From Actinomycetota bacterium (lineage in GTDB: Bacteria > Actinomycetota > Thermoleophilia > Gaiellales > F1-60-MAGs149): 35,745 nucleotides of DNA. The first letter of the stretch is position 1. Each line of letters begins with the position of its first letter. This document shows, piece after piece, positions 15,113 to 23,169 of the stretch. The notes under the pieces were generated by a model. It had not been told where the DNA came from and ran no database searches. It saw only the letters and a program-made list of their open reading frames with translations. The stretch lies in the NCBI GenBank assembly GCA_005798855.1, contig SYIF01000034.1:1-35745 (forward strand). The letters run 5' to 3'. The translations under genes were made by a program, and so were the position numbers.

Positions 15113-15130
15113 GGGGACGCCTGTCCCCCG
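15113..15130 (+). other. Hairpin in the leader of the cytochrome gene
   Basis: GGGGAC (15114-15119) and GTCCCC (15124-15129) form a 6-bp stem around a GCCT loop, followed by a run of six A. The following bases are A rather than T, so it is not a terminator for the plus strand. A TAGCCT (15095-15100) upstream could be the -10 element of the gene. Confidence 0.35.
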
Positions 15131-15149
15131 AAAAAAGGTTATTGCTGAC

Positions 15150-15620
15150 ATGGAGACTCGCCGCCTCATCGCCATCGTGGTCGCTCTCGGAGCGCTCACC
15201 CTCGGAATTCTGACGGGCTGCGGCGGAAGTACCGATGCTTCCGGCACTCTCGGTGGCGAAGTTACGATCGGCACGGGTACGAATCCAACTGAGACTCCCG
15301 TCACGGAAGCCGGCGCAGCGACTGATGCAGCCACGACTGAGGCTGCCGGCGAGACGACGGCTGCTGCTGCTGTTGAGGGCGATGCGGCTGCTGGAGCCGC
15401 TGTCTTTACGAGCGCAGGCTGTGGCGGTTGCCATACCCTTGCTGCCGCTGGTTCGGCCGGCGCCGTTGGTCCGAACCTCGACGAGACGATGCCCGATTAC
15501 GCGCTCGTCATGGATCGCGTCACGAATGGCTTGGGTGGCATGCCCGCGTACGCCGGCCAGCTGTCCGAGACCGACATTCAGAACGTTGCGGCCTACGTGT
15601 CGCAGAACGCCGGCAAGTAG
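15150..15620 (+). CDS. Lipoprotein cytochrome c, single heme
   Basis: A 156-residue exported protein. A signal peptide ends in the lipobox L21-T22-G23-C24, so mature protein should be lipid-anchored outside the membrane. A low-complexity Thr/Ala/Glu linker (about 25-80) precedes a class I cytochrome c domain with C91-x-x-C94-H95 and a probable Met ligand in GLGGMPAYAG. It probably carries electrons between membrane complexes. The HAD gene starts three bases after the stop, indicating an operon. Confidence 0.85.
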   Translation: METRRLIAIVVALGALTLGILTGCGGSTDASGTLGGEVTIGTGTNPTETPVTEAGAATDAATTEAAGETTAAAAVEGDAAAGAAVFTSAGCGGCHTLAAAGSAGAVGPNLDETMPDYALVMDRVTNGLGGMPAYAGQLSETDIQNVAAYVSQNAGK

Positions 15621-15623
15621 TTC

Positions 15624-16460
15624 GTGCCGCTTCCTGACGGGCTCGATGCGGACGCCGTTGAAGGCGTCTTCGTCGATCTCGACGGGACGGTCGTTCATCA
15701 CGCCGAGCTCTTGCCGACGGCAATTGAGGCTGTAGCAGCGCTGCAGGCAACCGGCGTGCCGGTCGTGGTCGCGACGGGTCGCATGTTTCTGTCCGCGTGC
15801 CGCTTCGCGAATCTCTTGCACGCTGCCGACCAGGTGATTTGCTTTCAGGGCGCTCTCGTTGGCAGCCGCTCGACGGGTGAGGTGCTGCTGCATGAGCAGC
15901 TCGAGATGGAGGTGGCGCGCGAGATCATCGCGACGATCGTCGAGACGGGCGAGCACATCAATGTGATGACGTCCGACGCGTTCTACGTTTCCGAGGACAA
16001 CGCGGAGGCGCAGCGGTATGCGCAGAGCGCCCGCGTGCCTGTCAATGCTGTCGGCGATCTTGTTGCGTGGCTTGACCAGTCGATCACGAAGCTCGTCGTC
16101 TCGGGCGAGCCCGAGCGCATGGACGCCTTGCGCGATTTGCTGGTCCCCCAGTTTGGTGACCGCGCCTTTATCGCGAAGTCGTTGCCCTTTTATCTTGAGG
16201 TCGCAGCGCCCGGGGTGCATAAGGGTGTTGGCTGTGCCTTCGTGGCCGACCTTCTAGGCCTGCGCCAAGAGAACTGTGTCTCGATTGGCGATGGCGAGAA
16301 CGATCTCGAGCTGATCGACTGGGCTGGTTTTGGGATCGCCGTTGGTGGTGGGCACCCCGAACTAATCGAGCGTGCCGATTGGATTGCTCCCTCGATCGAC
16401 GACGACGGCGTGCCCCGTGTGTTGCAGGCCATCGCCGCTGCCCGTAGTCAGCGTCTCTAG
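15624..16460 (+). CDS. HAD superfamily phosphatase (Cof/YidA-like, IIB)
   Basis: A 278-residue hydrolase. Motif I is VFVDLDGTVVH, motif II is VVVATGR, a lysine follows in PGVHKGVG, and motif III/IV is SIGDGENDLELIDWAG. A cap domain lies between motifs II and III, as in the Cof family acting on sugar phosphates or flavin-related phosphates. Substrate is not determined. The start is GTG 15624, three bases after the cytochrome stop. Cytochrome and phosphatase have no obvious shared role. Confidence 0.85.
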   Translation: MPLPDGLDADAVEGVFVDLDGTVVHHAELLPTAIEAVAALQATGVPVVVATGRMFLSACRFANLLHAADQVICFQGALVGSRSTGEVLLHEQLEMEVAREIIATIVETGEHINVMTSDAFYVSEDNAEAQRYAQSARVPVNAVGDLVAWLDQSITKLVVSGEPERMDALRDLLVPQFGDRAFIAKSLPFYLEVAAPGVHKGVGCAFVADLLGLRQENCVSIGDGENDLELIDWAGFGIAVGGGHPELIERADWIAPSIDDDGVPRVLQAIAAARSQRL

Positions 16461-16474
16461 CGCGCCACCCCGGT

Positions 16475-16480
16475 TAGTCT
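16475..16480 (+). promoter_or_regulatory. -10 element (TAGTCT) at the serS start
   Basis: TAGTCT ends six bases before GTG 16487, which has no ribosome site. This would give serS its own leaderless transcript, independent of the upstream cytochrome-HAD pair. Confidence 0.5.
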
Positions 16481-16486
16481 TCCACT

Positions 16487-17773
16487 GTGATTGATCTCCG
16501 TCTCGTCCGCAGCGATCCCGACATGGTTCGCGAGGCTCTGGCGCGTCGTGGCGATGAGGCGCTGCTTGATCCCGTGCTGACGCTCGATACGGAGCGCCGC
16601 GCGTTGCAGGTGCAGGTCGACGAGCTCCGCGCCGAGCGCAACCGGGCATCCGAGACGATCGGGCAACTCAAGCGCGCGGCCAAGGACGATCCGGCTGCCG
16701 CCGAGCAGGCCGATGCCGTGTCCGCCGAGATGCGCACGTTGAAGGACACGCTCGATGGTCTCGAGGAGTCGCTCAAGGCTGTTGATGAGCAGCTCGACAC
16801 TGCGCTGCTTGTTGTGCCAAACCTCCCCCATCCCGATTCGCCGCTTGGCAATACGGATGAGGACGCGCGCGAATTGCGCATCGTCGGCGAGATTCCGACC
16901 TTCGATTTCGAGCCGCGCGACCACCTCGAGCTGGCGGGCAGCGGCATCGATATGGAGCGCGGCGCCCGCACCTCTGGCTCACGCTTCGGCTACCTGAGCG
17001 GCGACATTGCCCGCCTCTGGTGGGCGATTTCGCGAATGGCTCTCGACCAGTTGGGCGATGGCGGCTTTACTCCGGTTGTGCCGCCTGTCTTGGTGCGCGA
17101 GGAGGCGATGTTTGCGACGGGCTTTTTCCCGACCGATCGCCAGAGCGTCTACAGCCTCGAAGACGACGATCTCTTTCTCGTTGGTACGAGCGAGGTGCCG
17201 CTGGCTGCACTTCACGCCGACGAAATCCTCGTTGCCGACGAATTGCCGCTCCGCTATGCCGGGCTCTCATCCTGTTTTCGTCGTGAGGCTGGCGCTGCCG
17301 GCCGCGACACGCGCGGCATCTTCCGCCTGCACCAGTTTGAGAAGGTAGAGATGTTCTCGTTTTGTCATCCCGACACGTCGTGGGACGAGCACCTGCATCT
17401 GCTCGCGCTCGAGGAGTCGATCGCACAGAAACTGGGACTCACCTACCGCGTCGTCGACATCGCTGTTGGCGATCTCGGCGCGTCGGCGGCCCGCAAGTAC
17501 GACATCGAGACGTGGCTGCCCAGCCAGCAGAAGTTTCGCGAGATGACGAGTTGTTCGAACTGCACCGATTATCAGGCGCGCCGACTCGATGCCCGCTTCC
17601 GTGAGGAGAAGGGCAGCCCGCAGACGCTGCATACGCTCAACGGCACTGCCGTGACGAGCTCGCGCACCGTTATCTCTGTGCTCGAACAGCACCAGCAGAA
17701 GGACGGCACGGTTGCGGTGCCAAAGGCTTTGCTGCACTTCGGCGCGCCTGCCGTCATCGATCCCCGTACCTAG
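16487..17773 (+). CDS. serS: Serine--tRNA ligase
   Basis: A 428-residue class II aminoacyl-tRNA synthetase that charges tRNA-Ser and tRNA-Sec. An N-terminal coiled-coil arm (about residues 25-105) contacts the long variable arm of tRNA-Ser. The catalytic domain includes VGTSEVPLAALHADE, class II motif 2 (SSCFRREAGAAGRDTRGIFRLHQFEKVE split across 275-300) and motif 3 (NGTAVTSSRTVISVLEQHQ). The length is typical. It starts at GTG 16487, directly preceded by a -10 element. Confidence 0.95.
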   Translation: MIDLRLVRSDPDMVREALARRGDEALLDPVLTLDTERRALQVQVDELRAERNRASETIGQLKRAAKDDPAAAEQADAVSAEMRTLKDTLDGLEESLKAVDEQLDTALLVVPNLPHPDSPLGNTDEDARELRIVGEIPTFDFEPRDHLELAGSGIDMERGARTSGSRFGYLSGDIARLWWAISRMALDQLGDGGFTPVVPPVLVREEAMFATGFFPTDRQSVYSLEDDDLFLVGTSEVPLAALHADEILVADELPLRYAGLSSCFRREAGAAGRDTRGIFRLHQFEKVEMFSFCHPDTSWDEHLHLLALEESIAQKLGLTYRVVDIAVGDLGASAARKYDIETWLPSQQKFREMTSCSNCTDYQARRLDARFREEKGSPQTLHTLNGTAVTSSRTVISVLEQHQQKDGTVAVPKALLHFGAPAVIDPRT

Positions 17774-17797
17774 AACGCGACCGCCAATCGCTCGTTT

Positions 17798-18370
17798 CTA
17801 GCGTCGGAAGAGTTTTCGAATGCGTGGGTGTGGCTTGCCTTCTGCGCCGATCAGGCCAAACAAGAGGGCGAGTGCGAGTAGCGCGCCACCGACCCAACCG
17901 AGCTTGACGCTGACGACGACGACGGCGATGGATCCTGGCACGAGGAGTAGCCAGGTACCGATTAATTGGTGTGTGCCTTTGCGGCGAAAGAAGCGGTCAA
18001 TTTTGACCAGCTTGAGGAGTTTTTGAACGAGGATCAGAACTGGAATCAGCCCCTCGAGGCTCGATCCTGCGAAGACAGTGATCCAGCCCGGCCATGCTGC
18101 AAAGAGAATGAAGAGTGTCAATCGGTGGTGGCGGATCCAGTCGACGCGGTCGGGCGAGAGCGGCAACAGCACGAGCACTTCGAGCACGAACACGCCCCAA
18201 ATGACCCAGTCGAGCCATAGCCCAGCGGTTCTGACGGAGGGGTCTGTCCAAATCAGAGGCACGACCACCGCGGGAATTGCCAGGAGGGCGGCAACGGTGG
18301 TGGGCATCACGAACCACTGCTCGGCGCGCTCGGCGCGTGTGGCGCGACTCTGATACTCGACGGCGTCCAT
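17798..18370 (-). CDS. Multi-span membrane protein (ion-channel-like N-terminus), unknown function
   Basis: A 190-residue protein with about five hydrophobic helices. The first 110 residues (WFVMPTTVAALLAIPAVVVPLIW, WLDWVIWGVFVLEVLVLLPLS, WIRHHRLTLFILFAAWPG) recall the helical layout of small voltage-gated ion channel domains. No selectivity filter (TVGYG) is visible. A basic patch (KLLKLVKIDRFFRRKG) and basic tail (HPRIRKLFRR) are present. ATG 18370 is chosen; a longer frame to 18640 runs antisense into the next gene. It is convergent with serS. Confidence 0.6.
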   Translation of the reverse strand: MDAVEYQSRATRAERAEQWFVMPTTVAALLAIPAVVVPLIWTDPSVRTAGLWLDWVIWGVFVLEVLVLLPLSPDRVDWIRHHRLTLFILFAAWPGWITVFAGSSLEGLIPVLILVQKLLKLVKIDRFFRRKGTHQLIGTWLLLVPGSIAVVVVSVKLGWVGGALLALALLFGLIGAEGKPHPRIRKLFRR

Positions 18371-18409
18371 CGCGGTAAGTCTGCGTGACCCGCCCAGGGT
18401 CTGTCGCGG

Positions 18410-18415
18410 TAGCGT
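18410..18415 (+). promoter_or_regulatory. -10 element (TAGCGT) at the EamA transporter start
   Basis: TAGCGT ends seven bases before ATG 18423, with no Shine-Dalgarno sequence, consistent with a leaderless transcript. It lies in the 52-base divergent gap with the gene at 18370. Confidence 0.45.
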
Positions 18416-18422
18416 GCTGCGT

Positions 18423-19364
18423 ATGACGGGGCTGTTGAGGACTGCTGGAACGCGCCGCGCCATGCTGATTCTCGGGTTTGGCACGCTGGTGATCACGCTG
18501 CAAGACCCGATTATCAAGGCGACGATGGGTACGTACCCTGTTGCCGAGGCAGTCACGATCCGCTCGGTCGTCGCACTGCCGATCTTCTTTTTCCTGCTCC
18601 ATCGCCTCGGTGGTTGGCGTGTCGCCTTCGAGGGCAACACGCGTCAGTCGATCATTCGCGCGCTGCTGTTTATGGTCGCGTACACGACGTACTTTCTTGC
18701 CTTCCCGGCGATGCCGCTGGCGAGTGTGGTCGCGTTGTACTTCACTGCTCCGCTGTTTGTGGTGTTGCTGTCTCGCCCGTATCTGGGCGAGCGGCAGAGT
18801 CTGAGCCGCTGGATCGCGGTGCTTGTTGGCTTTGCCGGCGCCGTCGTCGTCGCCCAGCCGGGTACGGGTGGAATTGGCTGGGCTGCGCTCCTGCCTGTCT
18901 CGGCTGCTGCGCTCTATGCTTTTGGTCAGCTGATGGCGCGCCGCTATGGCGAGGGTACGTCGGCGACGGTGATGTCGTTTCATCAGAACAGCGTGTACCT
19001 CGTCGGCGCGATGCTCTTCTCGTTTATTGCGATGCCGTTTGCGACTGCGCCGGGAGCGACGGGCAGCATGGCGTTTTTGTTGCGGTCGTGGGTGATGCCC
19101 GACATCAAGGATCTGATCCTGCTTGGCCTGTGTGGGCCGATTGCTGTCGGCGGGACGATCCTGCTGACGAAGGCCTATCGCGAGGCGCCGCCGGGTGCGG
19201 TGACGCCGATCGAGTACATGGCGTTGATTTGGGCCACCCTCTGGGGCTTTGCAATCTTTGCTGAGATCCCGAGCGGTGCCACGATCGTCGGAGCCGCTCT
19301 GATTATTGCCAGCGGCATCTTCGCGGTCACGCGTGGCGCGAGCGTGGCGAGGGTGGCGCAGTGA
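18423..19364 (+). CDS. EamA/DMT family transporter
   Basis: A 313-residue protein with ten predicted helices arranged as two EamA repeats. The first begins around LGFGTLVITLQDPIIKA and the second around WAALLPVSAAALYAFGQLMARRYG. Family members export amino acids, purines or other small metabolites, and the substrate is not evident. ATG 18423 is preceded by a -10 element. Its stop overlaps a truncated paralogue (GTGA), indicating a tandem duplication. Confidence 0.85.
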   Translation: MTGLLRTAGTRRAMLILGFGTLVITLQDPIIKATMGTYPVAEAVTIRSVVALPIFFFLLHRLGGWRVAFEGNTRQSIIRALLFMVAYTTYFLAFPAMPLASVVALYFTAPLFVVLLSRPYLGERQSLSRWIAVLVGFAGAVVVAQPGTGGIGWAALLPVSAAALYAFGQLMARRYGEGTSATVMSFHQNSVYLVGAMLFSFIAMPFATAPGATGSMAFLLRSWVMPDIKDLILLGLCGPIAVGGTILLTKAYREAPPGAVTPIEYMALIWATLWGFAIFAEIPSGATIVGAALIIASGIFAVTRGASVARVAQ

Positions 19365-19622
19365 TTGCGGCGCCCCGCGTCTTGCGTTCGACGCATGGGG
19401 CAGCGATCGCGATCGTGGTTGGTATGTCCGTCTTTTCGTTGCAAGATCCGATCATCAAGGCGCTGTCGGGTACCTATCCGGTGACAGAAGCGACTGCTTT
19501 TCGTGGTGCTTTCGCGTTGCCACTCTTTACGTGGATCGTTTGGCAGGCCGGTGGTCTACGTCTGTTGTGGACAGTACGACCTTTTGCACTGGTTGGGCGT
19601 GGCGTGCTCCAGATGTTGACCC
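19361..19622 (+). pseudogene. Truncated tandem copy of the EamA transporter
   Basis: The first 85 or so residues are clearly related to the preceding gene: FSLQDPIIKALSGTYPVTEA against ITLQDPIIKATMGTYPVAEA. Both continue through helix 2 and into helix 3. After LLQML-like sequence near 19620 the similarity stops, and unrelated frame (TRPQLSRQSRKS) runs into the start of the next gene. About 220 residues and at least seven helices are missing, so transport function is not expected. Confidence 0.75.
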
Positions 19623-19676
19623 GGCCGCAATTGTCAAGACAGAGCCGCAAATCCCCCTTGTATCCGGGTGTCTCGG

Positions 19677-19682
19677 TACGGT
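19677..19682 (+). promoter_or_regulatory. -10 element (TACGGT) at the DUF1345-like gene start
   Basis: TACGGT ends six bases before ATG 19689. It is identical to the element at the BtpA-like gene and again lacks a ribosome site downstream. Confidence 0.5.
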
Positions 19683-19688
19683 GGGACT

Positions 19689-20372
19689 ATGTCGTTGCGC
19701 CTCTTCCCGAAGCCGCCTGCTGATGCGAGTCGCGAGTCCACGCTCCCTGCCGCTGCGCTCGTTCTGATCTCATTTTTTCTTTACTGGCTGTTGCCCAACC
19801 ACTTTCGCCCCGTACCTGCACTGCTGATGATTGTGCTTGTCGTGATTCTCGTGACGCTGCTTATCGTCTTTGTTCCCAGCCGCCACTCCGACGTGGCGCA
19901 TTGGCAGCGAAGCCTCGTGATGATCGTGATTGCTGCGATCACGCTCTCGAATGCCTACAACTTGGTGCGTCTGATTGACACGCTGCTGTCGAAGAACCAG
20001 CCGTTGACGGGTCGCGAGCTGATCCTCTCGGTCGCCGTTATCTGGCTGACGAACGTCGTGGTCTTTGGCCTCTGGTACTGGGAACTCGATCGGGGTGGGC
20101 CAGGCAGTCGCGCAGCCGCACGCGACGATGCCGCGCGTATACGCTTTCCCGATTTTCAGTTCCCACAGATGGAGAACCCCCAGCTCGCTCCACCCGAGTG
20201 GCATCCACGCCTGCTCGACTACATCTACTTCTCGTTCTCGAACGGCACGGCCTTCTCGGCGACCGATGTGATGCCACTGTCGCACTGGGCGAAGGCGCTG
20301 ATGATGGTGCAGGCCGGTTCGTCACTCTTGCTCGTCGTGTTGGTGACGGCGCGGGCCGTTAACGTGCTCTGA
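19689..20372 (+). CDS. DUF1345-like integral membrane protein
   Basis: A 227-residue membrane protein with about six helices (PAAALVLISFFLYWLLP, ALLMIVLVVILVTLLIVFV, SLVMIVIAAITLSNAYNLV, LILSVAVIWLTNVVVFGLWYWEL, and two near the end). The C-terminal DYIYFSFSNGTAFSATDVMPLSHWAKALMMVQAGSSL is the conserved block of DUF1345 proteins and looks pore-like. Function is unknown. ATG 19689 is chosen over 19668 because a -10 element ends six bases before it. Confidence 0.7.
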   Translation: MSLRLFPKPPADASRESTLPAAALVLISFFLYWLLPNHFRPVPALLMIVLVVILVTLLIVFVPSRHSDVAHWQRSLVMIVIAAITLSNAYNLVRLIDTLLSKNQPLTGRELILSVAVIWLTNVVVFGLWYWELDRGGPGSRAAARDDAARIRFPDFQFPQMENPQLAPPEWHPRLLDYIYFSFSNGTAFSATDVMPLSHWAKALMMVQAGSSLLLVVLVTARAVNVL

Positions 20373-20389
20373 CAGGCAGCGCGCGTGCC

Positions 20390-21481
20390 TCAGCCACCGC
20401 CGTTGCGACGCACGATCTCGGAGGCCAGCCACTTCGTGTAGATCCGGGCACCGTCGCCCATCAGGTGCATCTTGTCTTGAAAGAGTGCCGGGTCGTCAAT
20501 CTGATCGAGCACCTCGGGCGGCGGATAGAGCATTGGCACACCGAAACGGTGTTCGAACGCCGTGACCATCTCCGGGGATGCACCAGCCAGCGGGTAGCCG
20601 GGCATGACGACGACGTAGACCGGTACACCACGCTTCTTGCCGAGCCGGATCACCATTTTGAGGAAGTGGTTCTGGCGGTCCTGATCGATCTCGTCGAACG
20701 AGTAGACGACCGGTGGCACGTCACGCCAGGTGCGGTTCGGGCCGAATTCGCGGTCGTAGCGGCGCACCATAGCCGCCATCTGCCATTTCTGATCACGGCG
20801 TTGCCGCTGCCCAGCGATGCATGTCTGCATGTGCGGCGCCGCACGCTCGGCGACGGGCACCGTGCGATTGTCGTCCGCGGTGCCGTCGAGCGCGGCCTCG
20901 ATGCCCATGTCAAGGCGGTTCTGCATCTGCCAGAGCAGGTCGCGGAGACGACTGTAAACCGGTTCTCGCGGTTTCGACCGCCAGTCGTCGCCGAGGAGTG
21001 CGAGCGGCATGTTGTCGAGGATCGGGTTGTACTGGTAGTAGCGCGGCTCGATCACCCAGCCCCCAGGGACACGCCGGCCGATCTCTGTCACCAGTGTGTA
21101 CTCGACGATGATCGGTCCGGCAACACCGCGCTCCGCGTCAAGCGTTGTCAGTAGCTGGTAGAGCTCACCCGGTCCGCGTCCCCCGCGCGCGATATTGACG
21201 ACAGCATCGTGCTCGGGATCGAGGCCGAGGCCGACTGTCAGCGCCTCGCCGAGGATGCCACGTTGCACGCGCGAGGTGCCGAGCACAACAGCGTCGACCG
21301 GGCCGCTCGTCTTGTAGATCACGTCGTAGTGACAGTTGAGCCGAGCAAAGCGCACGCTCGGCTGGTCGGCCCAGACGTAGAGTGCGCAGATGCTGAGGAT
21401 GGAGGCCACTGCGAGCACCGCGAAGACGATCCGCAGGACGCGGGTGCCGCGGTTGGACCGTCTTTCAGCGCGGCTGGTCAC
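20390..21481 (-). CDS. Membrane-anchored SGNH-like hydrolase/acyltransferase partner of the MBOAT
   Basis: A 363-residue protein. An N-terminal TM anchor (about 14-38) puts the rest outside the membrane. VDAVVLGTSRVQRGI carries a candidate catalytic Ser in a GTS context, and QDKMHLMGDGARIYTKWLA near the end gives the D-x-x-H pair of SGNH folds. DltD, AlgJ/AlgX and PatB play this role, taking acyl groups from an MBOAT partner to an envelope polymer. GTG 21481 has GAGGAG upstream, and TAAAGT about 20 bases upstream could be a local -10. It is the last gene of the MBOAT cassette. Confidence 0.75.
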   Translation of the reverse strand: MTSRAERRSNRGTRVLRIVFAVLAVASILSICALYVWADQPSVRFARLNCHYDVIYKTSGPVDAVVLGTSRVQRGILGEALTVGLGLDPEHDAVVNIARGGRGPGELYQLLTTLDAERGVAGPIIVEYTLVTEIGRRVPGGWVIEPRYYQYNPILDNMPLALLGDDWRSKPREPVYSRLRDLLWQMQNRLDMGIEAALDGTADDNRTVPVAERAAPHMQTCIAGQRQRRDQKWQMAAMVRRYDREFGPNRTWRDVPPVVYSFDEIDQDRQNHFLKMVIRLGKKRGVPVYVVVMPGYPLAGASPEMVTAFEHRFGVPMLYPPPEVLDQIDDPALFQDKMHLMGDGARIYTKWLASEIVRRNGGG

Positions 21482-21557
21482 GTCTGCTCCTCACGCGCTC
21501 ACTTTATGCCGCATTGGATCTGGTCGATGTGGAGCGCGAGCCGAGTTACACAACGGT

Positions 21558-21743
21558 TTAAAACCCTGCGTAGATCGGTGTTGTTGACTGGAGTGGATAT
21601 GCGAGCATCAGCGCAATCCACGCGATCACGCCGATCGCAATCTCGATCCAGAGAGCGTTTCGCTCAACGATCGCGCGGGCGTGGGCGTATGTGCTGAGCT
21701 CAGCGGGCGCGTCCGTGTGCGCCCGGTCGGGATCAGTGTCCAA
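21558..21743 (-). CDS. 61-residue single-TM microprotein of the MBOAT cassette (DltX-like in position and shape)
   Basis: The start codon is TTG 21743, with a GGAGG ribosome site (21750-21754) six bases upstream inside the MBOAT gene; the frames overlap by 11 bases. The protein has an acidic N-terminus (about 1-29), one TM helix (about 31-49) and a short tail ending PIYAGF, with Y58 and terminal F61. In the Dlt D-alanylation system, DltX is a similar small one-TM protein made with the MBOAT DltB and the SGNH-like DltD. Published work reports that its C-terminal motif passes the acyl group. Residue-level homology to DltX is not claimed; the analogy rests on size, order, topology and a C-terminal Tyr. 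Confidence 0.7.
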   Translation of the reverse strand: MDTDPDRAHTDAPAELSTYAHARAIVERNALWIEIAIGVIAWIALMLAYPLQSTTPIYAGF

Positions 21744-22932
21744 TGAAGGCCTCCAGGTAGTCGATGGTTCGTCCGAGCGACGACATATTTGCGATCGCGG
21801 ACAAGAAACTTACGAAAGCGAGCGTTATGAGGACACCGCCGGCGTATTGGATCGGCTTCGGCAGGAGGGCCGGTTTGCCCGCTTGCCGTGTGCGCCACCA
21901 GAGTGTGGCTCCGAGTGCCGAACCGTGTGCGAAGCCCCAGAACAGGTAACCGAGGCTGACCTCGTGCCACATACCGATCAGGGTGAAGGTGGCGATCAGC
22001 GAGACCACGGGCCGGCCGGTTCGCCGCAGCATCGGCTTGAACATGTAGCGCGTGATGAACGCCGCCAACGAGAGGTGCCAGCGCTGCCAGAAGTTCTGGA
22101 TCGAGCGACTCACCAGCGGGTAGTGGAAGTTCTCGCTGAGGCGCAGGTTGAAGAGCATCCCAGCGCCGATCGCGATGTCGGTGAAGCCGGAGAAGTTGAG
22201 GTAGAGGTTCAGAAACGTGAGCGCGGTGTAAAGGGTCGCGCCCTGCGGACTGTTGAAGGCGTGTGTCTCGAGATATTCGAGTGTTGGGATGCCGAAATGT
22301 CCTGGGATCGTTGTAGTGACCCATGTTGTGATGAGAAATACCTTTGCGCCACCGATGCCGATGCGGGTGAGGCCGAGAAACCATCGGCGCAGGTCTGGGT
22401 CACGCGAGAGGGCTTCGCGGTTGTAGCGCTGTGACGAGTCGATCGGTCCGATCGGGAACGCTGGGAAGAACAGCGTCGTTGTAAGAAGGTCGCGGAAGGG
22501 GAGGGCGCCGACGCGCATCCCTTCTTTGATCGACGCGTAGAGTTTGAACGAGTAGAACGAGAGTCCGAGCGTGGCGAGGTTGGTCATCATCGGACTCGTC
22601 AGCGACCCGTTCGGGAATGGGAGTATGTCTCCCCAGTTCCTACCCAAGGCGACTTCGGTGATCGCGTTGATGACGACCGGAGTCATCACGAGCCAGGGGA
22701 TCCAGCCGCGCCGCGGATGGCGTCGGGCGATTGCGTACAGGCCCCATGCGAGTAGCGAGACGAGGATCACGATCGCAAGCGTCCGTGGATTGAATGTGTA
22801 GATGATGACCGCTGAGGCGAGAAGGATCAGTGCGCGTCGCACCTCGATCCAACGTCCCCGCCCAGGTAGCGCTCCGTACGCGAAGCTGAGGACAATGGCG
22901 GAGACAAAAAGGATCTGAAAATTCGCGAGCAT
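21733..22932 (-). CDS. MBOAT family O-acyltransferase
   Basis: A 399-residue membrane protein with about ten helices. The MBOAT core is clear: LGLSFYSFKLYASI, FPAFPIGPIDSSQRY, the block YLNFSGFTDIAIGAGMLFNLRLSENFHYP (across about 240-270), FWQRWHLSLAAFITRYMFKP, and the catalytic histidine in IGMWHEVSLGYLFWGFAHG. Relatives (AlgI, DltB, PatA) move acyl groups across the membrane for transfer to polysaccharides or teichoic acids. It is the first gene of the minus-strand set MBOAT, microprotein, SGNH. No carrier protein or ligase (DltA/DltC) is present, so a CoA-linked donor such as acetyl-CoA is possible. Confidence 0.9.
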   Translation of the reverse strand: MLANFQILFVSAIVLSFAYGALPGRGRWIEVRRALILLASAVIIYTFNPRTLAIVILVSLLAWGLYAIARRHPRRGWIPWLVMTPVVINAITEVALGRNWGDILPFPNGSLTSPMMTNLATLGLSFYSFKLYASIKEGMRVGALPFRDLLTTTLFFPAFPIGPIDSSQRYNREALSRDPDLRRWFLGLTRIGIGGAKVFLITTWVTTTIPGHFGIPTLEYLETHAFNSPQGATLYTALTFLNLYLNFSGFTDIAIGAGMLFNLRLSENFHYPLVSRSIQNFWQRWHLSLAAFITRYMFKPMLRRTGRPVVSLIATFTLIGMWHEVSLGYLFWGFAHGSALGATLWWRTRQAGKPALLPKPIQYAGGVLITLAFVSFLSAIANMSSLGRTIDYLEAFIGH

Positions 22933-23169
22933 CGTTAGGTGCCTGCGGTCTGGCTCGAACCGACCTTCATGGCCTCCACTCTAGCGACCGAGCCACGGGC
23001 GGCCTCGAGGGGTGGTGAGCACTTCAAATGCACGAAATGATCGTGCGGTGCAATTCGCGCCCCCCGGGTCAGGTCGGCACGGAGAAGCGCCGCCGGCTAG
23101 AGCGGCCGCGTGTCGCGAACGCCACCGGGAACCCTGTGGCCCCGACGGGGCCCGGACGCCCGATCGGCG
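22933..23169. other. Intergenic region with a GGCCCC hairpin
   Basis: Between the ABC transporter stop (23170) and the MBOAT start no coding frame is convincing. GGCCCC-GAC-GGGGCC at 23138-23152 is a strong hairpin that may end the ABC transcript on the minus strand, but it lacks a U tract. The MBOAT promoter should lie near 22935-22990; no clear hexamers were recognised. Confidence 0.4.

Noticed and set aside
15030-16220. N-terminal extension giving a 738-residue minus-strand frame joined to the siroheme decarboxylase
   Set aside because: It runs antisense through the cytochrome c and HAD genes, has no recognisable domain, and conserved sequence starts at MDDADRR (15029).
18371-18640. N-terminal extension of the membrane protein ending at 17798
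   Set aside because: It overlaps the start and first helices of the EamA transporter on the other strand and has no membrane or domain pattern of its own.
19623-19723. C-terminal part of the frame continuing from the truncated EamA copy
   Set aside because: It has no similarity to the transporter and overlaps the promoter and start of the DUF1345-like gene.
23138-23152. GGCCCC/GGGGCC hairpin as a firm intrinsic terminator
   Set aside because: No U tract on either strand, so it is mentioned only as a possible terminator.
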